Assembly: GCA_937980205.1 (NCBI GenBank)
Contig: CALJKW010000016.1
Coordinates: 1 to 64,000, forward strand
DNA length: 64,000 bases
Source: an uncultured Myxococcales bacterium
GTDB taxonomy: Bacteria > Myxococcota > Myxococcia > Myxococcales > Myxococcaceae
Reading direction: 5' to 3'
The notes below the pieces were generated by a model. That model was given only the letters and a program-made list of their open reading frames with translations. It had not been told where the DNA came from and ran no database searches. The stretch's first letter is position 1; every line of letters starts with the position of its first letter. Shown in pieces: positions 26,858 to 34,691 of the stretch. The position numbers and the translations under genes are program-made.

Positions 26858-27279
26858 TCGAACGGCTCCTCTTTGGGTCTCGACTCCAACCAGCCTTGAA
26901 GTATCAGCGCGGCCGCGACCTGGTCGACGACTTCTTTGCGCTTCTTGCGGGAGGTGTTCGTCTCGAGGAGCGAGCGCTGCGCGGCCACGGTGGTGAGGCG
27001 CTCGTCCCAGTAGACGACGGTGAGGGCGTCGGTCTGTAGCGCGTCGCCGATCTTGCGCGCCTCGGCGGCGCTCGGGCCTTCGGAGCCGTCCATGTTGAGC
27101 GGCAAACCGACGATGACGTGCGTGATTCCTCGCTCTTCGATGACCTGCTTCACGGCCTGGAGGTCGGCCTTGAGGTTGGTTCGCCGCACCGTCGTGATCG
27201 GCTGAGCGGTGATGCCCAGCTCGTCGCTGCCCGCGAGGCCGATGGTCTTGCTGCCGACGTCGAGGGCGAGGGCTCGCAC
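26854..27279 (-). CDS. ruvX: putative pre-16S rRNA nuclease / Holliday-junction resolvase-like YqgF
   Basis: A 141-residue RNase H-fold protein. The family's opening motif RALALDVGSKTIGLAGSD is intact, with the first catalytic aspartate in LDVGSKTIG, then HVIVGLPLNMDGSEG and the WDERLTT segment carrying the glutamate, and a final aspartate in EVVDQVAA. E. coli YqgF matures the 5' end of 16S rRNA. I placed the start at GTG 27279, where homology-like sequence begins; the frame continues upstream to 27390 but with proline-rich, unlikely residues. Confidence 0.93.
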   Translation of the reverse strand: MRALALDVGSKTIGLAGSDELGITAQPITTVRRTNLKADLQAVKQVIEERGITHVIVGLPLNMDGSEGPSAAEARKIGDALQTDALTVVYWDERLTTVAAQRSLLETNTSRKKRKEVVDQVAAALILQGWLESRPKEEPFD

Positions 27280-27440
27280 TTGGGGGTGAATGTAATCCCC
27301 GTCAGGGGATGGCGAGTCCGGTTTGTGGGACGGGAGGCGGTTCGGAAGTGGCGGAAAGGACTCGGGGGCCGGCGGGCACCGGCACTGCACTGGCCCCCGT
27401 CCACAACCGCGCCGCGTCGGCGCTTTCCCTTGGAGGATTC
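27280..27440 (+). promoter_or_regulatory. leader region of the secretion-like two-gene unit
   Basis: This 161-base divergent gap holds ATCCCC-GTCA-GGGGAT (27295-27310) and, closer to the plus-strand genes, GGGGGCC (27364-27370) that can pair with GGCCCCC (27392-27398). The inner sequence can instead form GCCGG/CCGGC (27368-27372 with 27379-27383), so two exclusive foldings are possible. A strong ribosome binding site GGAGGA (27432-27437) follows. I could not identify a convincing -10/-35 pair. Confidence 0.4.
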
Positions 27441-28550
27441 ATGTTCGGTATCGGCGGTGGAAACAACGGCGGCGGGGGCAACAATCTCTTCGGCGGCATC
27501 ATGGGCCTGATCGACCCGATCGGAATCCTCTCTGGGGGGCAGCAGGGCGGCGCGCAGGGCGGTCTGCAGACGCTGCTGAACCCGGCGGGTGCGATCATGG
27601 GGTTGATCGGCGGCGAGGCGAACAAGGCGAGCGCCGACCACGCCGTGAAGGCCAACCAGGAAGCGACGGCCGCTCAGGCTGCGGGCCAAATCGTGAATTC
27701 GAATCACGTAGAGGACTACTCGAAGCTCTTCGCTGAGATGGGCTACTTCGGGGATTGGGGCATCACCGAACTGCCAGACAACGGCTGCATTCCCGAGGGC
27801 TACGCGAACCTGTCCGTCGAGGAGTACAAGGACCTGAAGGCGCTCGAGGCCGTCTCCACGTTCTTCAGCTACCTCGACGGCGATGCGTTGAAGGGGCACA
27901 CGCATCGGTTCGACCTGAACAACCTCGAAGCCTGCTATCGCGGCGAAGGAAATCCTCCACCGGAGCTCAAGGCGGCTGCAGCTTGGTTGGTCTCTCGCGA
28001 CGACCTTCGCACCCAGCTCGCGGCTCTGTCCGGGACGGGCGACGGGTCCATCACGGCGGAAGGGATCGCCAAGTTCATCGCCCAGAAACAGGCCGAGGTT
28101 GCACAGAAGCCGACCACAAGCCCGCCGCCGTCGAACAACGGCGATCCGAAGACCGAGCCCAATCAGCAGGGTGGATCGCGCTTGAGGTCGGACAGTGTCC
28201 TCGCGAGCCAGACGCGCGCGGTGGACTACCAGCGTCTGCAAGAAGCGATGGACCGCCTGCGCGACACGACTCAGGGGGACACCTCGGCTGGAAGCCGGGA
28301 GACCACGAAGTCCGGTCAATCCGCGTCGACGGTCAGCACTGAGCGCGGCTTTGTGAACAAGGCCGGCGACAAGCTCAACCGGATGGACGAGGAAATCGAG
28401 AACCTCCTCAAGAAGGACGAGCTGTCCGCGAAGGAGATGCAGCAGCTTCAGTGGACGATGTCGAAGCGCAAGGAGCTGTACGACCTGCTTTCGAACGTCA
28501 TGCGCATGTTCCACGAGATGTCGATGACCGCGATCAACCACATCCGCTGA
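27441..28550 (+). CDS. putative type III-secretion-like secreted protein with needle-like C-terminal helix
   Basis: A 369-residue protein without classical signal peptide. Residues 1-60 are Gly/Asn/Gln-rich with hydrophobic patches, like harpins. Residues about 127-215 contain two units ending in DGDALKGH and GTGDGSITAEGIAKF, similar to calcium-loop-like repeats of HrpF/HrpK-type translocon proteins. Residues 225-300 are polar and disordered. The C-terminal about 55 residues are helical and end SNVMRMFHEMSMTAINHIR, resembling the end of type III needle subunits such as PrgI (SNTVKVFKDIDAAIIQNFR) with the same spacing from an LY pair. It is followed by a TPR gene of LcrH/SycD type, the usual chaperone class for translocators. 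Strong GGAGGA site before the ATG. Family assignment is inference; no secretion apparatus gene lies in the window. Codon use looks less GC3-biased than neighbours. Confidence 0.6.
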   Translation: MFGIGGGNNGGGGNNLFGGIMGLIDPIGILSGGQQGGAQGGLQTLLNPAGAIMGLIGGEANKASADHAVKANQEATAAQAAGQIVNSNHVEDYSKLFAEMGYFGDWGITELPDNGCIPEGYANLSVEEYKDLKALEAVSTFFSYLDGDALKGHTHRFDLNNLEACYRGEGNPPPELKAAAAWLVSRDDLRTQLAALSGTGDGSITAEGIAKFIAQKQAEVAQKPTTSPPPSNNGDPKTEPNQQGGSRLRSDSVLASQTRAVDYQRLQEAMDRLRDTTQGDTSAGSRETTKSGQSASTVSTERGFVNKAGDKLNRMDEEIENLLKKDELSAKEMQQLQWTMSKRKELYDLLSNVMRMFHEMSMTAINHIR

Positions 28551-28561
28551 GGCCCACGACC

Positions 28562-29074
28562 ATGAACCCGCGCATCATCAAGCAGTCGGAGAAAGACATG
28601 CAGGCCGACAATGATCTCAAGTCCAAGCTCAAGGCCTTCGCCCGAGGCGAGATGACGTGGGCGGAGGTCGAAGGCATGACCTTCGAAGAAGCCAAGGCCA
28701 TCGCGTCCGTCGGATGCGACCTGGCGGCGGCGGGGCGTCTCGACGACGCCCGCATCATCTTCGAGGGCCTCGTCGCAGGTAACCCGAAGGACTCTGCCGC
28801 GCGCGCCGCGCTCGGCACCGTCTACCAGAAGCTCGGCCGCACGGCCGACGCGATCACCGAGTACTCGGCCGCGCTCGAGCACGACGCCAGGAACCCGGTC
28901 GCGCTCGCCAACCGGGGTGAGCTCCGCCTCAAGGCGGGCGATCGCGCCGGCTTCCAGGATCTCGCCAAGGCCGTCGAGGCCGACCCGTACGGCGAGACCG
29001 CCGCGGGGCGCAGAGCAAAGGCGCTGGTGAAGGCGATCACGATGGCCGCCGTCCAGGTGGCGAAGGCGCGATAG
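28562..29074 (+). CDS. LcrH/SycD-like TPR chaperone
   Basis: A 170-residue protein, 11 bases after the secreted-protein gene, with GAGG (overlapping its stop codon) as ribosome binding site. The N-terminal 45 residues are charged and helical; residues about 55-135 hold three TPR units. The first, VGCDLAAAGRLDDARIIFEG followed by LVAGNPKDSAARAALGTVYQ, follows the LcrH/SycD pattern (small residues, A..iF..L....P.d....lGL...Q) typical of class II chaperones for type III translocators. Generic TPR proteins share parts of this, so the call leans on length (170; SycD is 168) and pairing. The gene is followed by a strong terminator. Confidence 0.72.
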   Translation: MNPRIIKQSEKDMQADNDLKSKLKAFARGEMTWAEVEGMTFEEAKAIASVGCDLAAAGRLDDARIIFEGLVAGNPKDSAARAALGTVYQKLGRTADAITEYSAALEHDARNPVALANRGELRLKAGDRAGFQDLAKAVEADPYGETAAGRRAKALVKAITMAAVQVAKAR

Positions 29075-29123
29075 CCGAAGAACCAGTAGGCCCCCGGGCT
29101 CTGGGGAGCGCTCGGGAAGGCCG

Positions 29124-29168
29124 CCAGCGGCGGGTAGGAGACCGGACCTACCCGCCGTTGGTTTTTTT
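29124..29168 (+). terminator. strong intrinsic terminator
   Basis: A 15-bp stem (29124-29138 with 29147-29161, one G-U pair) around an 8-base loop, followed immediately by seven T at 29162-29168. It closes the plus-strand two-gene unit 50 bases after the chaperone stop. The distal arm and T-run also encode the last residues (KKTNGG) and stop of the convergent M48 gene on the other strand. Confidence 0.93.
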
Positions 29169-30311
29169 CCACGCCTCGACCGTCTCGAGCCGCTCGCGGA
29201 TCGACGGATGCGAGCGCCCCTTCCACACCACCCACCGCGGCGGATCGGGGTCCATCTTGTTCACCCGCGCCGCCTTCACCAGCATCATCGAGAACGCCTC
29301 CGGGTTCTTCGTCAGCTCGAGCCCGTAGACGTCCGCGCTCGTCTCGCGCGCCCGCGACACCACCGCGGCCACCGGCTTCACGAACGTCGTCGCGAGCGAG
29401 AAGACGACGAACACCAGCGGCAGGACCCGGATGTCGGCGGGCTCCGTCATGCCCCACCAGCCACGCCGCGCCGCCAGGCGCATCAGCCGATCGACTCCGA
29501 ACAGGAACGCGATCAGCGTCAGCGCCGACGCGATGGTCCCCGGCCAGCGCCACTCGTTGACGTGCCCGGCCTCGTGCGCCACCGCCGCGAGGATCTCGTC
29601 GTGCGTCAGGTTCTGCAGCAGCGACTGATTCAGCACGATCGTGCGCGTCGGGCCCTTGCCGGCGAAGTACGCCTGCAGCCGCACCGTCGCGCGGCTGTTG
29701 TCCTCGACGAGCACGTCTTTGAAGTCGATCTCCGCCTTCGCCATCAGCGCGGTGATCCGCTCGCGCAGCTCTCCGGCGGGCAGCGGCTTCTGGTCGTAGA
29801 AGACTCGCGCGCGGTAGGGGTCAATCGCCGCGGAGAACAAGAGCAGCACCGCGCCGACGGTCCCGAGCACCAGCCACCACCTCGGCATTCGCCGCGCGAG
29901 GCCGAAGAGCCCGAACGTCAGCGCGCCGTACGCGCCCGTACCGAGCAAGAACCCCTTCGCGAAGTCCGTCGCCCACGTGGCGGGCGTGTGCTTCGACATG
30001 CCGAACGCGTGCTCGTGGACGTAGTCGAAATAGATGTCCAACGGCAGGTAGAGCGCCGCCGTGATGGCGCAATACGCGAACGAGAACGCGAGCGCCGCCG
30101 CCCAGCCGTCTCCGTTCCACATGCGCGACAGCACGCGCGAGGGGATCTTCACGCGCTCGCAGCGGGCGTACAGCGGCCGCACCACGAACCGGAGGATGAG
30201 CACCGCGAGGCCGAAGTTCACGAACGGCCCGATCGCGCCCCAGAGGTAATGGACGCGGTGGTAGTCGCGAATCTCGGCGAGCTGCTCCGGAGTGAAGATC
30301 GCCTCGGTCAC
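29148..30311 (-). CDS. M48 family zinc metallopeptidase (Ste24/CAAX protease 1-like)
   Basis: A 387-residue integral membrane protease with about six to seven helices. The active site HEAGH is in AAVAHEAGHVNEW (about residue 245), with the third ligand in the ARETSADVYGLELT segment (about 325). The N-terminal IRDYHRVHYLWG and the long membrane region before the catalytic domain match Ste24-type rather than HtpX-type enzymes (which are about 290 residues). In bacteria these act in membrane protein quality control; no prenylated substrate is expected. The C-terminal six residues are encoded by the antisense of a terminator. Confidence 0.92.
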   Translation of the reverse strand: MTEAIFTPEQLAEIRDYHRVHYLWGAIGPFVNFGLAVLILRFVVRPLYARCERVKIPSRVLSRMWNGDGWAAALAFSFAYCAITAALYLPLDIYFDYVHEHAFGMSKHTPATWATDFAKGFLLGTGAYGALTFGLFGLARRMPRWWLVLGTVGAVLLLFSAAIDPYRARVFYDQKPLPAGELRERITALMAKAEIDFKDVLVEDNSRATVRLQAYFAGKGPTRTIVLNQSLLQNLTHDEILAAVAHEAGHVNEWRWPGTIASALTLIAFLFGVDRLMRLAARRGWWGMTEPADIRVLPLVFVVFSLATTFVKPVAAVVSRARETSADVYGLELTKNPEAFSMMLVKAARVNKMDPDPPRWVVWKGRSHPSIRERLETVEAWKKTNGG

Positions 30312-30332
30312 GGACCCGACAGGCGTTCTACC

Positions 30333-31475
30333 TCACGAGTGCGGGACCTTCTTCTTCCCCTTCACCGCCGGCGGCGGGGGGGGCGGCGGAGGCGGCTTCT
30401 CGTCTTCCTCGGCCTTCGCGTCGGCGAGCAGCAGGTCCTTCATCCGCTTGAGGCTCTCGCGGGTGCGCTCGACGAACGGGCTCGACGCGCCGATGCGCTC
30501 GGCGGCCTCGAGCGTGCGCTCGTAGACGGTGATCGCCTTCGTCAGCAGCACGCGGATCTTCTTGCGCAGCTCCTGCTTGTAGACGTCGGCCTCGTCGGCG
30601 TTCAGCTCGCGGGGGGCCTCGGCGTTCATCATGTGGTCGTAGAGGTTCTCGTACAGCCCGCCGATCTGCGCGCCGGCCGCGGTCGCCCAGTAGCCGTTGC
30701 CGAGGCGGATCGCGCGCAGGTAGTGGCCCTGCGACGACAGCAACAGCTCGGCCTTGTACTCGAGGTCGCGCGCGAGCTCGTCGACGGTCTTGTTCGCGTC
30801 GAGCGTGATCGACTCGTAGTGAAGCCGGAAGATCTCTCCGAGGAAGAACTGCGCCTGCGCGGGGAAGTAGTCGTCGATGACGTCCTTCTCCGGAGACTCC
30901 TGGTACATCGTGAGCACCTTGCGCAGCGTCGCCTCGGCCACGTCCGAGCGGCCGGCCTCGAGCTCGCAGATGCCCTGCTGCGTGCGCGCCTCGATGATCT
31001 TGTCCAGGTGCAGATCCGTCCGTGACGCGATCTGGTCGAGCACGGCGACGGCGTCGTCGAAGCGCTCGAGGTGGTACAGCGTCTCGGCGACGCGGAACGC
31101 GGCATCGAGGGCGTCGCCGGTGCCCTTCTTCGGGTCGGAGAGCTCGACGAAGCGCTGGTACGCCTCCTCCCACATCTTCATCTTCTCGAGCGAAAGGCCC
31201 GCGTTGTAGAGCGCGGCGCGGCGGTGCCTGCTGTTCGGGAAGAAGTCCGCGAGGCGGCCGAAGTAGCGGGCGGCCTGGGCGTAGTCCTCGGCCGCGTAGA
31301 ACGAGGTGGCGGCGGCGAAGAGCTCTTCGTCGTTCAGCTTCTCGAGCTCGAGGTCGCCGGTGATGACGACGGGCTCGAACTGGACGGTGGGCTCTTTGTC
31401 CGACGTCGGCCGGACGTTGCGGACGCAAGCGCTCGACGCGACGAGGAAGAGGATCGCGAGCCAAGAACGAATCAT
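30333..31475 (-). CDS. TPR-rich lipoprotein
   Basis: A 380-residue protein. The ATG at 31475 has a GAGGT site 6 bases upstream; a signal peptide ends in LVASSAC, a weak lipobox with cysteine at residue 17. Repeated helical units from about 45 to 330 follow the TPR pattern (EDYAQAARYFGRLADFFPNS is the clearest), similar to outer-membrane scaffolding lipoproteins such as BamD-like or gliding-motility TPR proteins. A run of nine prolines precedes the basic C-terminal tail. Partner unknown. It sits 21 bases after the M48 gene start region on the same strand, so the two may be cotranscribed in the order TPR lipoprotein then M48. Confidence 0.8.
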   Translation of the reverse strand: MIRSWLAILFLVASSACVRNVRPTSDKEPTVQFEPVVITGDLELEKLNDEELFAAATSFYAAEDYAQAARYFGRLADFFPNSRHRRAALYNAGLSLEKMKMWEEAYQRFVELSDPKKGTGDALDAAFRVAETLYHLERFDDAVAVLDQIASRTDLHLDKIIEARTQQGICELEAGRSDVAEATLRKVLTMYQESPEKDVIDDYFPAQAQFFLGEIFRLHYESITLDANKTVDELARDLEYKAELLLSSQGHYLRAIRLGNGYWATAAGAQIGGLYENLYDHMMNAEAPRELNADEADVYKQELRKKIRVLLTKAITVYERTLEAAERIGASSPFVERTRESLKRMKDLLLADAKAEEDEKPPPPPPPPPAVKGKKKVPHS

Positions 31476-31529
31476 CGAGTACCTCAGACAGCACCTCACC
31501 CGGCGGGGTTCCTTGTAACGAAAGGAAGC

Positions 31530-32627
31530 CTAGCCGAACAGGAACTGGGAGGTCTCCCACAGGGACTTGAGGTCGTGGACGTCGCGCTCGAAGCGGGGCA
31601 CCACGATCAGCGGAGTCCCCGGGCACTGCTCCTTCAGCCGCTCGATGCCCTTCGCGTCGGCGGCGGCGAGGTGCTCGAGCTCTTCCAGCGTCTGCTCCAT
31701 CTTGCGCTTGAGCGGATCCGGCAGGCGCGCGGCGGCGGCCCACTGCGAGTCGGGCACGGGCTGGTGCACGCGATTCACGACGAGCGCCGCCACCTCGAGG
31801 TGGTTCTGCTTGAGCAGCGTGTGGAAGTAGACCGCCTCGTCCATGCGATCGGGCATCGGCCCGGTGACGAGCACGAACGCGGTCGTCTTCGCGGCCAGCA
31901 GGGCGCGGGTCTGATGCGCGCGCTCCTTGAAGCCCTCGTTGAGGCCGCTGATGGCGAGCATGAAGCCGGCGAGCTCCTGCAGCGTCTCGGTGCCGGTGAA
32001 GCGTGAGATGGTCTTCGCGACGTAGCTCGACCCGAAGCTGAAGAGCTTGAGGCCGACCTTGCCCGCGGCGAGCGCCGGCGTGAGCAGCCACTTCGCCGCC
32101 TCGTTGTCGAGGAAGTCGAGGATGCGGTTGGGCGCGTCGAGGAAGTCGAGCGCGTGCGCGGTGGGCGGCGTGTCGAGGACGATGAGCGGGTAGTCGCGCT
32201 GGGTGCGCAGCTCCCAGAGCTTCTCCATCGCGATGTACTCCTGCGAGCCGGCGAGGGCCGAGGACATCGCCTGGTAGAAGCGGTTCTGCAGGATCTTGTC
32301 GCGCTTGTCGGGCGGGGCGCGGCGCTCGATGAGCTCGTCCCACGAGCGCTTCATGTCGAGCATCATCGCGCGCATGGCGGCCTTCGGCTGCAGGCCGGCC
32401 TTCTCGAAGGCGGCGCCGGGGATCGGCGTCTCGGCGTTGCCGAGCGCCTCGAGGCCCAGCGCGTTCGCGAGCCGCTTCGCGGGGTCGATGGTGCAGACGA
32501 GCGAGCCCTTGCCCTCGACGGCGGCGCGCAGCGCGAGCGTGGCGGCGACGGTCGTCTTCCCGACTCCGCCCGAGCCGACGCAGACGAGGACGTCGTGGCT
32601 CTGCACGGCGGCGGCGATCGCGTTCAT
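31530..32627 (-). CDS. ArsA/Get3-like ATPase, subunit B (BagB-like)
   Basis: A 365-residue P-loop ATPase of the ArsA/Get3 family. Its P-loop reads VCVGSGGVGKTTVAA: the family signature lysine (KGGxGKTT) is a serine here. Switch segments include CTIDPAKRLANALGL and LIVLDTPPTAHALDFLD. The helical middle region (about 195-260) is long and has SGLNEGFKERA. It overlaps the partner gene (ATGA, 32624-32627), so the two are made together, like the Mycobacterium tuberculosis Rv3679-Rv3680 pair, which I recall form a heterodimer. No arsenic gene is near, so an arsenic pump role is unlikely. The cargo is unknown. Confidence 0.86.
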   Translation of the reverse strand: MNAIAAAVQSHDVLVCVGSGGVGKTTVAATLALRAAVEGKGSLVCTIDPAKRLANALGLEALGNAETPIPGAAFEKAGLQPKAAMRAMMLDMKRSWDELIERRAPPDKRDKILQNRFYQAMSSALAGSQEYIAMEKLWELRTQRDYPLIVLDTPPTAHALDFLDAPNRILDFLDNEAAKWLLTPALAAGKVGLKLFSFGSSYVAKTISRFTGTETLQELAGFMLAISGLNEGFKERAHQTRALLAAKTTAFVLVTGPMPDRMDEAVYFHTLLKQNHLEVAALVVNRVHQPVPDSQWAAAARLPDPLKRKMEQTLEELEHLAAADAKGIERLKEQCPGTPLIVVPRFERDVHDLKSLWETSQFLFG

Positions 32628-33529
32628 CGGGCGGCCTCCAGCAGCGGGGCCATGACGTTGGCGATCGCCTCGACGGCCGGGCGCGCGAACGTAGGCTGGT
32701 AGACGCGGGGGACGCGGACGAGCGGTGCTCCGATCGCCAAGAGGCGCTTCTCGGCCTCGGCCGACAGCGCGGCGCGCAACTCGTGGACGCGGGCGACCTC
32801 GGCGATCTCTCCGTGCAGCGCGGCGCGCTCGGCGTCGGTGAAGCGCGGCGCGATGAAGCCGTTGAGCACGGTGGCCGAGGTGGTGAGCTTCACCTTCTGC
32901 GTGAGCGCCTCGTGGAGCTCGAGGGTCTCGTTGACGGGCAGCTCTTCCGGCAGGGAGACGAGGACGGTGCCGGTGATCTTCGGGTCGGTGAGCAGATCCC
33001 GCATCCACGTCGCGTCGTTCGCCAGCGGGCCGGGCGGGACCGTGTCGATGATGACCTGCGGAACCGAGAGCAGCGTGATGGCGTGACCGGTCGCGGGCGC
33101 GTCGATGATGATGCGATCGAAGCGCCACGAGCCGTCGGGGCGCTTCTCCTTCAGGTGGAAGAGGATCTTCCCGAGCATGACGATCTCGGAGATCGACGGG
33201 ATGAAGCGCAGGAAGTAGCCGACGAGGCGGTTGCCGAAGACGGCGTTGTAGATGCTCTCGAACTTCAGAATCATCAATGCGTACTCGCGCAGGGCCTCGG
33301 CGGGGCGGACGTCGACGGCCCAGAGGTTCTCCTCGAGCGAGCCGATCTCGGCGCCGACCTCGGGCCGGCCGAGCAGGTGGGTGACGCGCTCCTTCGTGTT
33401 GACCTCACACACGAGGGTGCGCAGGCCGCGGCGCGCAGAGGCGAGCGCGAGCGCGGCGCTGAGCGTCGTCTTTCCGACGCCGCCTTTGCCGGTGACGATG
33501 AGCAAGCGTTGATGAGCGAGCGCCGACAT
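32624..33529 (-). CDS. ArsA/Get3-like ATPase, subunit A (BagA-like)
   Basis: A 301-residue ArsA/Get3-family ATPase with an intact deviant Walker A, VTGKGGVGKTTLSAAL (about residues 12-27). Other family segments are TLVCEVNTKERVTHLLG and IIIDAPATGHAITLL. A hydrophobic middle stretch (NRLVGYFLRFIPSISEIVML, about 105-125) could bind a hydrophobic client. It is the first gene of the pair and starts only 23 bases from the divergent coiled-coil gene, so both promoters must overlap coding sequence or share that short gap. Confidence 0.87.
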   Translation of the reverse strand: MSALAHQRLLIVTGKGGVGKTTLSAALALASARRGLRTLVCEVNTKERVTHLLGRPEVGAEIGSLEENLWAVDVRPAEALREYALMILKFESIYNAVFGNRLVGYFLRFIPSISEIVMLGKILFHLKEKRPDGSWRFDRIIIDAPATGHAITLLSVPQVIIDTVPPGPLANDATWMRDLLTDPKITGTVLVSLPEELPVNETLELHEALTQKVKLTTSATVLNGFIAPRFTDAERAALHGEIAEVARVHELRAALSAEAEKRLLAIGAPLVRVPRVYQPTFARPAVEAIANVMAPLLEAAR

Positions 33530-33552
33530 CTCTTCGTTTCTTCAAGGCCACC

Positions 33553-33891
33553 TTGACAGCGTTGGCAAGCGAGATCACCATCCGCGCGCCCATGCTCAAA
33601 GACAACCCCGTGATGAAGAAGCTCGTCGCCACCGGCGAGGAGCGGATCGGAAAGATCGCGCAGCAGTTGCTCTCGAACGAGAAGTTCGTGGCGACCGTGC
33701 AGACGATCGTCACGAAGACGTTGTCGGCGAAGGGCACGCTCGACAAGAGCATCCGCTCGGCGCTGGGGGCCATGAACCTGCCGTCGACGGGCGACCTCGA
33801 GATCCTGCGCGAGAAGGTCGACGACCTCGAGCGCATGCTGTCGTCCGTCGAGACGAAGGTCGACAAGCTCGTCGAGGCGCGGAAGAGCTAG
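33553..33891 (+). CDS. small helical/coiled-coil protein, phasin-like by context
   Basis: A 112-residue protein, entirely helical by appearance, with a C-terminal coiled coil (LEILREKVDDLERMLSSVET). No signal peptide. The TTG at 33553 has AAGG 6 bases upstream; the ATG at 33592 is the alternative and would remove 13 residues. Its stop (TAG) shares a base with the GTG of the ParA-like gene. Two genes on is a PhaR-like regulator, and the helix-plus-LREKVxxLE pattern recalls small phasins that coat polyhydroxyalkanoate granules. That role is inference from context; no phaC synthase is in the window. Confidence 0.65.
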   Translation: MTALASEITIRAPMLKDNPVMKKLVATGEERIGKIAQQLLSNEKFVATVQTIVTKTLSAKGTLDKSIRSALGAMNLPSTGDLEILREKVDDLERMLSSVETKVDKLVEARKS

Positions 33892-34688
33892 TGACGGCGC
33901 CGCGCCGCATCGCCTTCATCAACGAGAAGGGGGGCACCTGCAAGACGACCCTCGCGGTGAACACCGCGGCGTGGCTCGCCTTCAAGCGCGAGAAGCGCGT
34001 GCTGCTCGTCGATCTCGACACGCAGGGGCATGCGGGCAAGTCGCTGGGCATCGACGTGCGCAGCGTGTCGCCGACGACCTTCGACTGGCTGACCCGCGAC
34101 GACGTGCGGCTGTCGGACGTCGCGCGCGCGACGGCGACCCCGGGGTTGTCGGTGGTGCCCTCGTACAAGCAGCTCGCCGAGCTGCCGCAGGCCCTCTCGG
34201 GCGACCCGCAGCGCGCGCGGCGGCTCGCGCGCAAGCTCGAGGTGCCGGAGGCCGAGGGCTACGACTACATCGTGTTCGACGCGCCGCCGTCGCTGGGCCT
34301 GGTGACGACGAACATCCTCGTCGCTGCGACCGAGGTGGTGATCCCCGTCGCGGTGACGTACCTGTCGCTCGATGGCTGCGCCGAGATGGTCCAGACGGTC
34401 GAGCAGGTGACCACCGAGCACGCGCGGCCGGACCTGCACGTCTCGCTGGTGGTGCCCACGCTGTACCGGAAGACGGCGCTCGCGGACGAGATCCTCGAGA
34501 AGCTGCAGGAGTACTTCCCGGGCAAGTGCGCGGCGCCGGTGCCGATGAACGTCGCGATCGACGAGGCGCAGAGCCACGGCAAGACGATCTGGGAGTACGC
34601 GCCGTGGAGCCGTGGCGCGACGCTGCTTCAGGCCGTCGCCGAGCGCGTCGAGCGCGTGGGCAAGCTGCAGGCGCGCAAGAGCGCCTGA
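33891..34688 (+). CDS. ParA/Soj-family ATPase with variant P-loop
   Basis: A 265-residue ParA-type ATPase, of the kind that positions DNA, granules or complexes on the nucleoid. The Walker A reads NEKGGTCKTTLAVN: the signature lysine is kept but the glycine before the catalytic lysine is a cysteine. Walker A' (LLVDLDTQGHA) and Walker B-like (YIVFDAPPSLG) are present. No ParB gene or parS-like site is nearby, so it is more likely an orphan ParA for intracellular positioning than the chromosome partition protein. It overlaps the coiled-coil gene upstream by one base and ends 3 bases from the convergent PhaR-like gene. Confidence 0.87.
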   Translation: MTAPRRIAFINEKGGTCKTTLAVNTAAWLAFKREKRVLLVDLDTQGHAGKSLGIDVRSVSPTTFDWLTRDDVRLSDVARATATPGLSVVPSYKQLAELPQALSGDPQRARRLARKLEVPEAEGYDYIVFDAPPSLGLVTTNILVAATEVVIPVAVTYLSLDGCAEMVQTVEQVTTEHARPDLHVSLVVPTLYRKTALADEILEKLQEYFPGKCAAPVPMNVAIDEAQSHGKTIWEYAPWSRGATLLQAVAERVERVGKLQARKSA

Positions 34689-34691
34689 ACG

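Noticed and set aside
31505..31530. Hairpin TTCCTT/AAGGAA after the larger ArsA/Get3-like gene as a terminator
   Set aside because: The stem is only six base pairs and has no T-run on the relevant strand.
31530..33529. Arsenic resistance operon, suggested by ArsA-like ATPases
   Set aside because: There are no arsB, arsC, arsR or arsD genes nearby and the subunits match the Bag/Get3-like pair better.
33891..34688. Chromosome partition parA
   Set aside because: There is no parB or parS-like site next to it and its P-loop is atypical.
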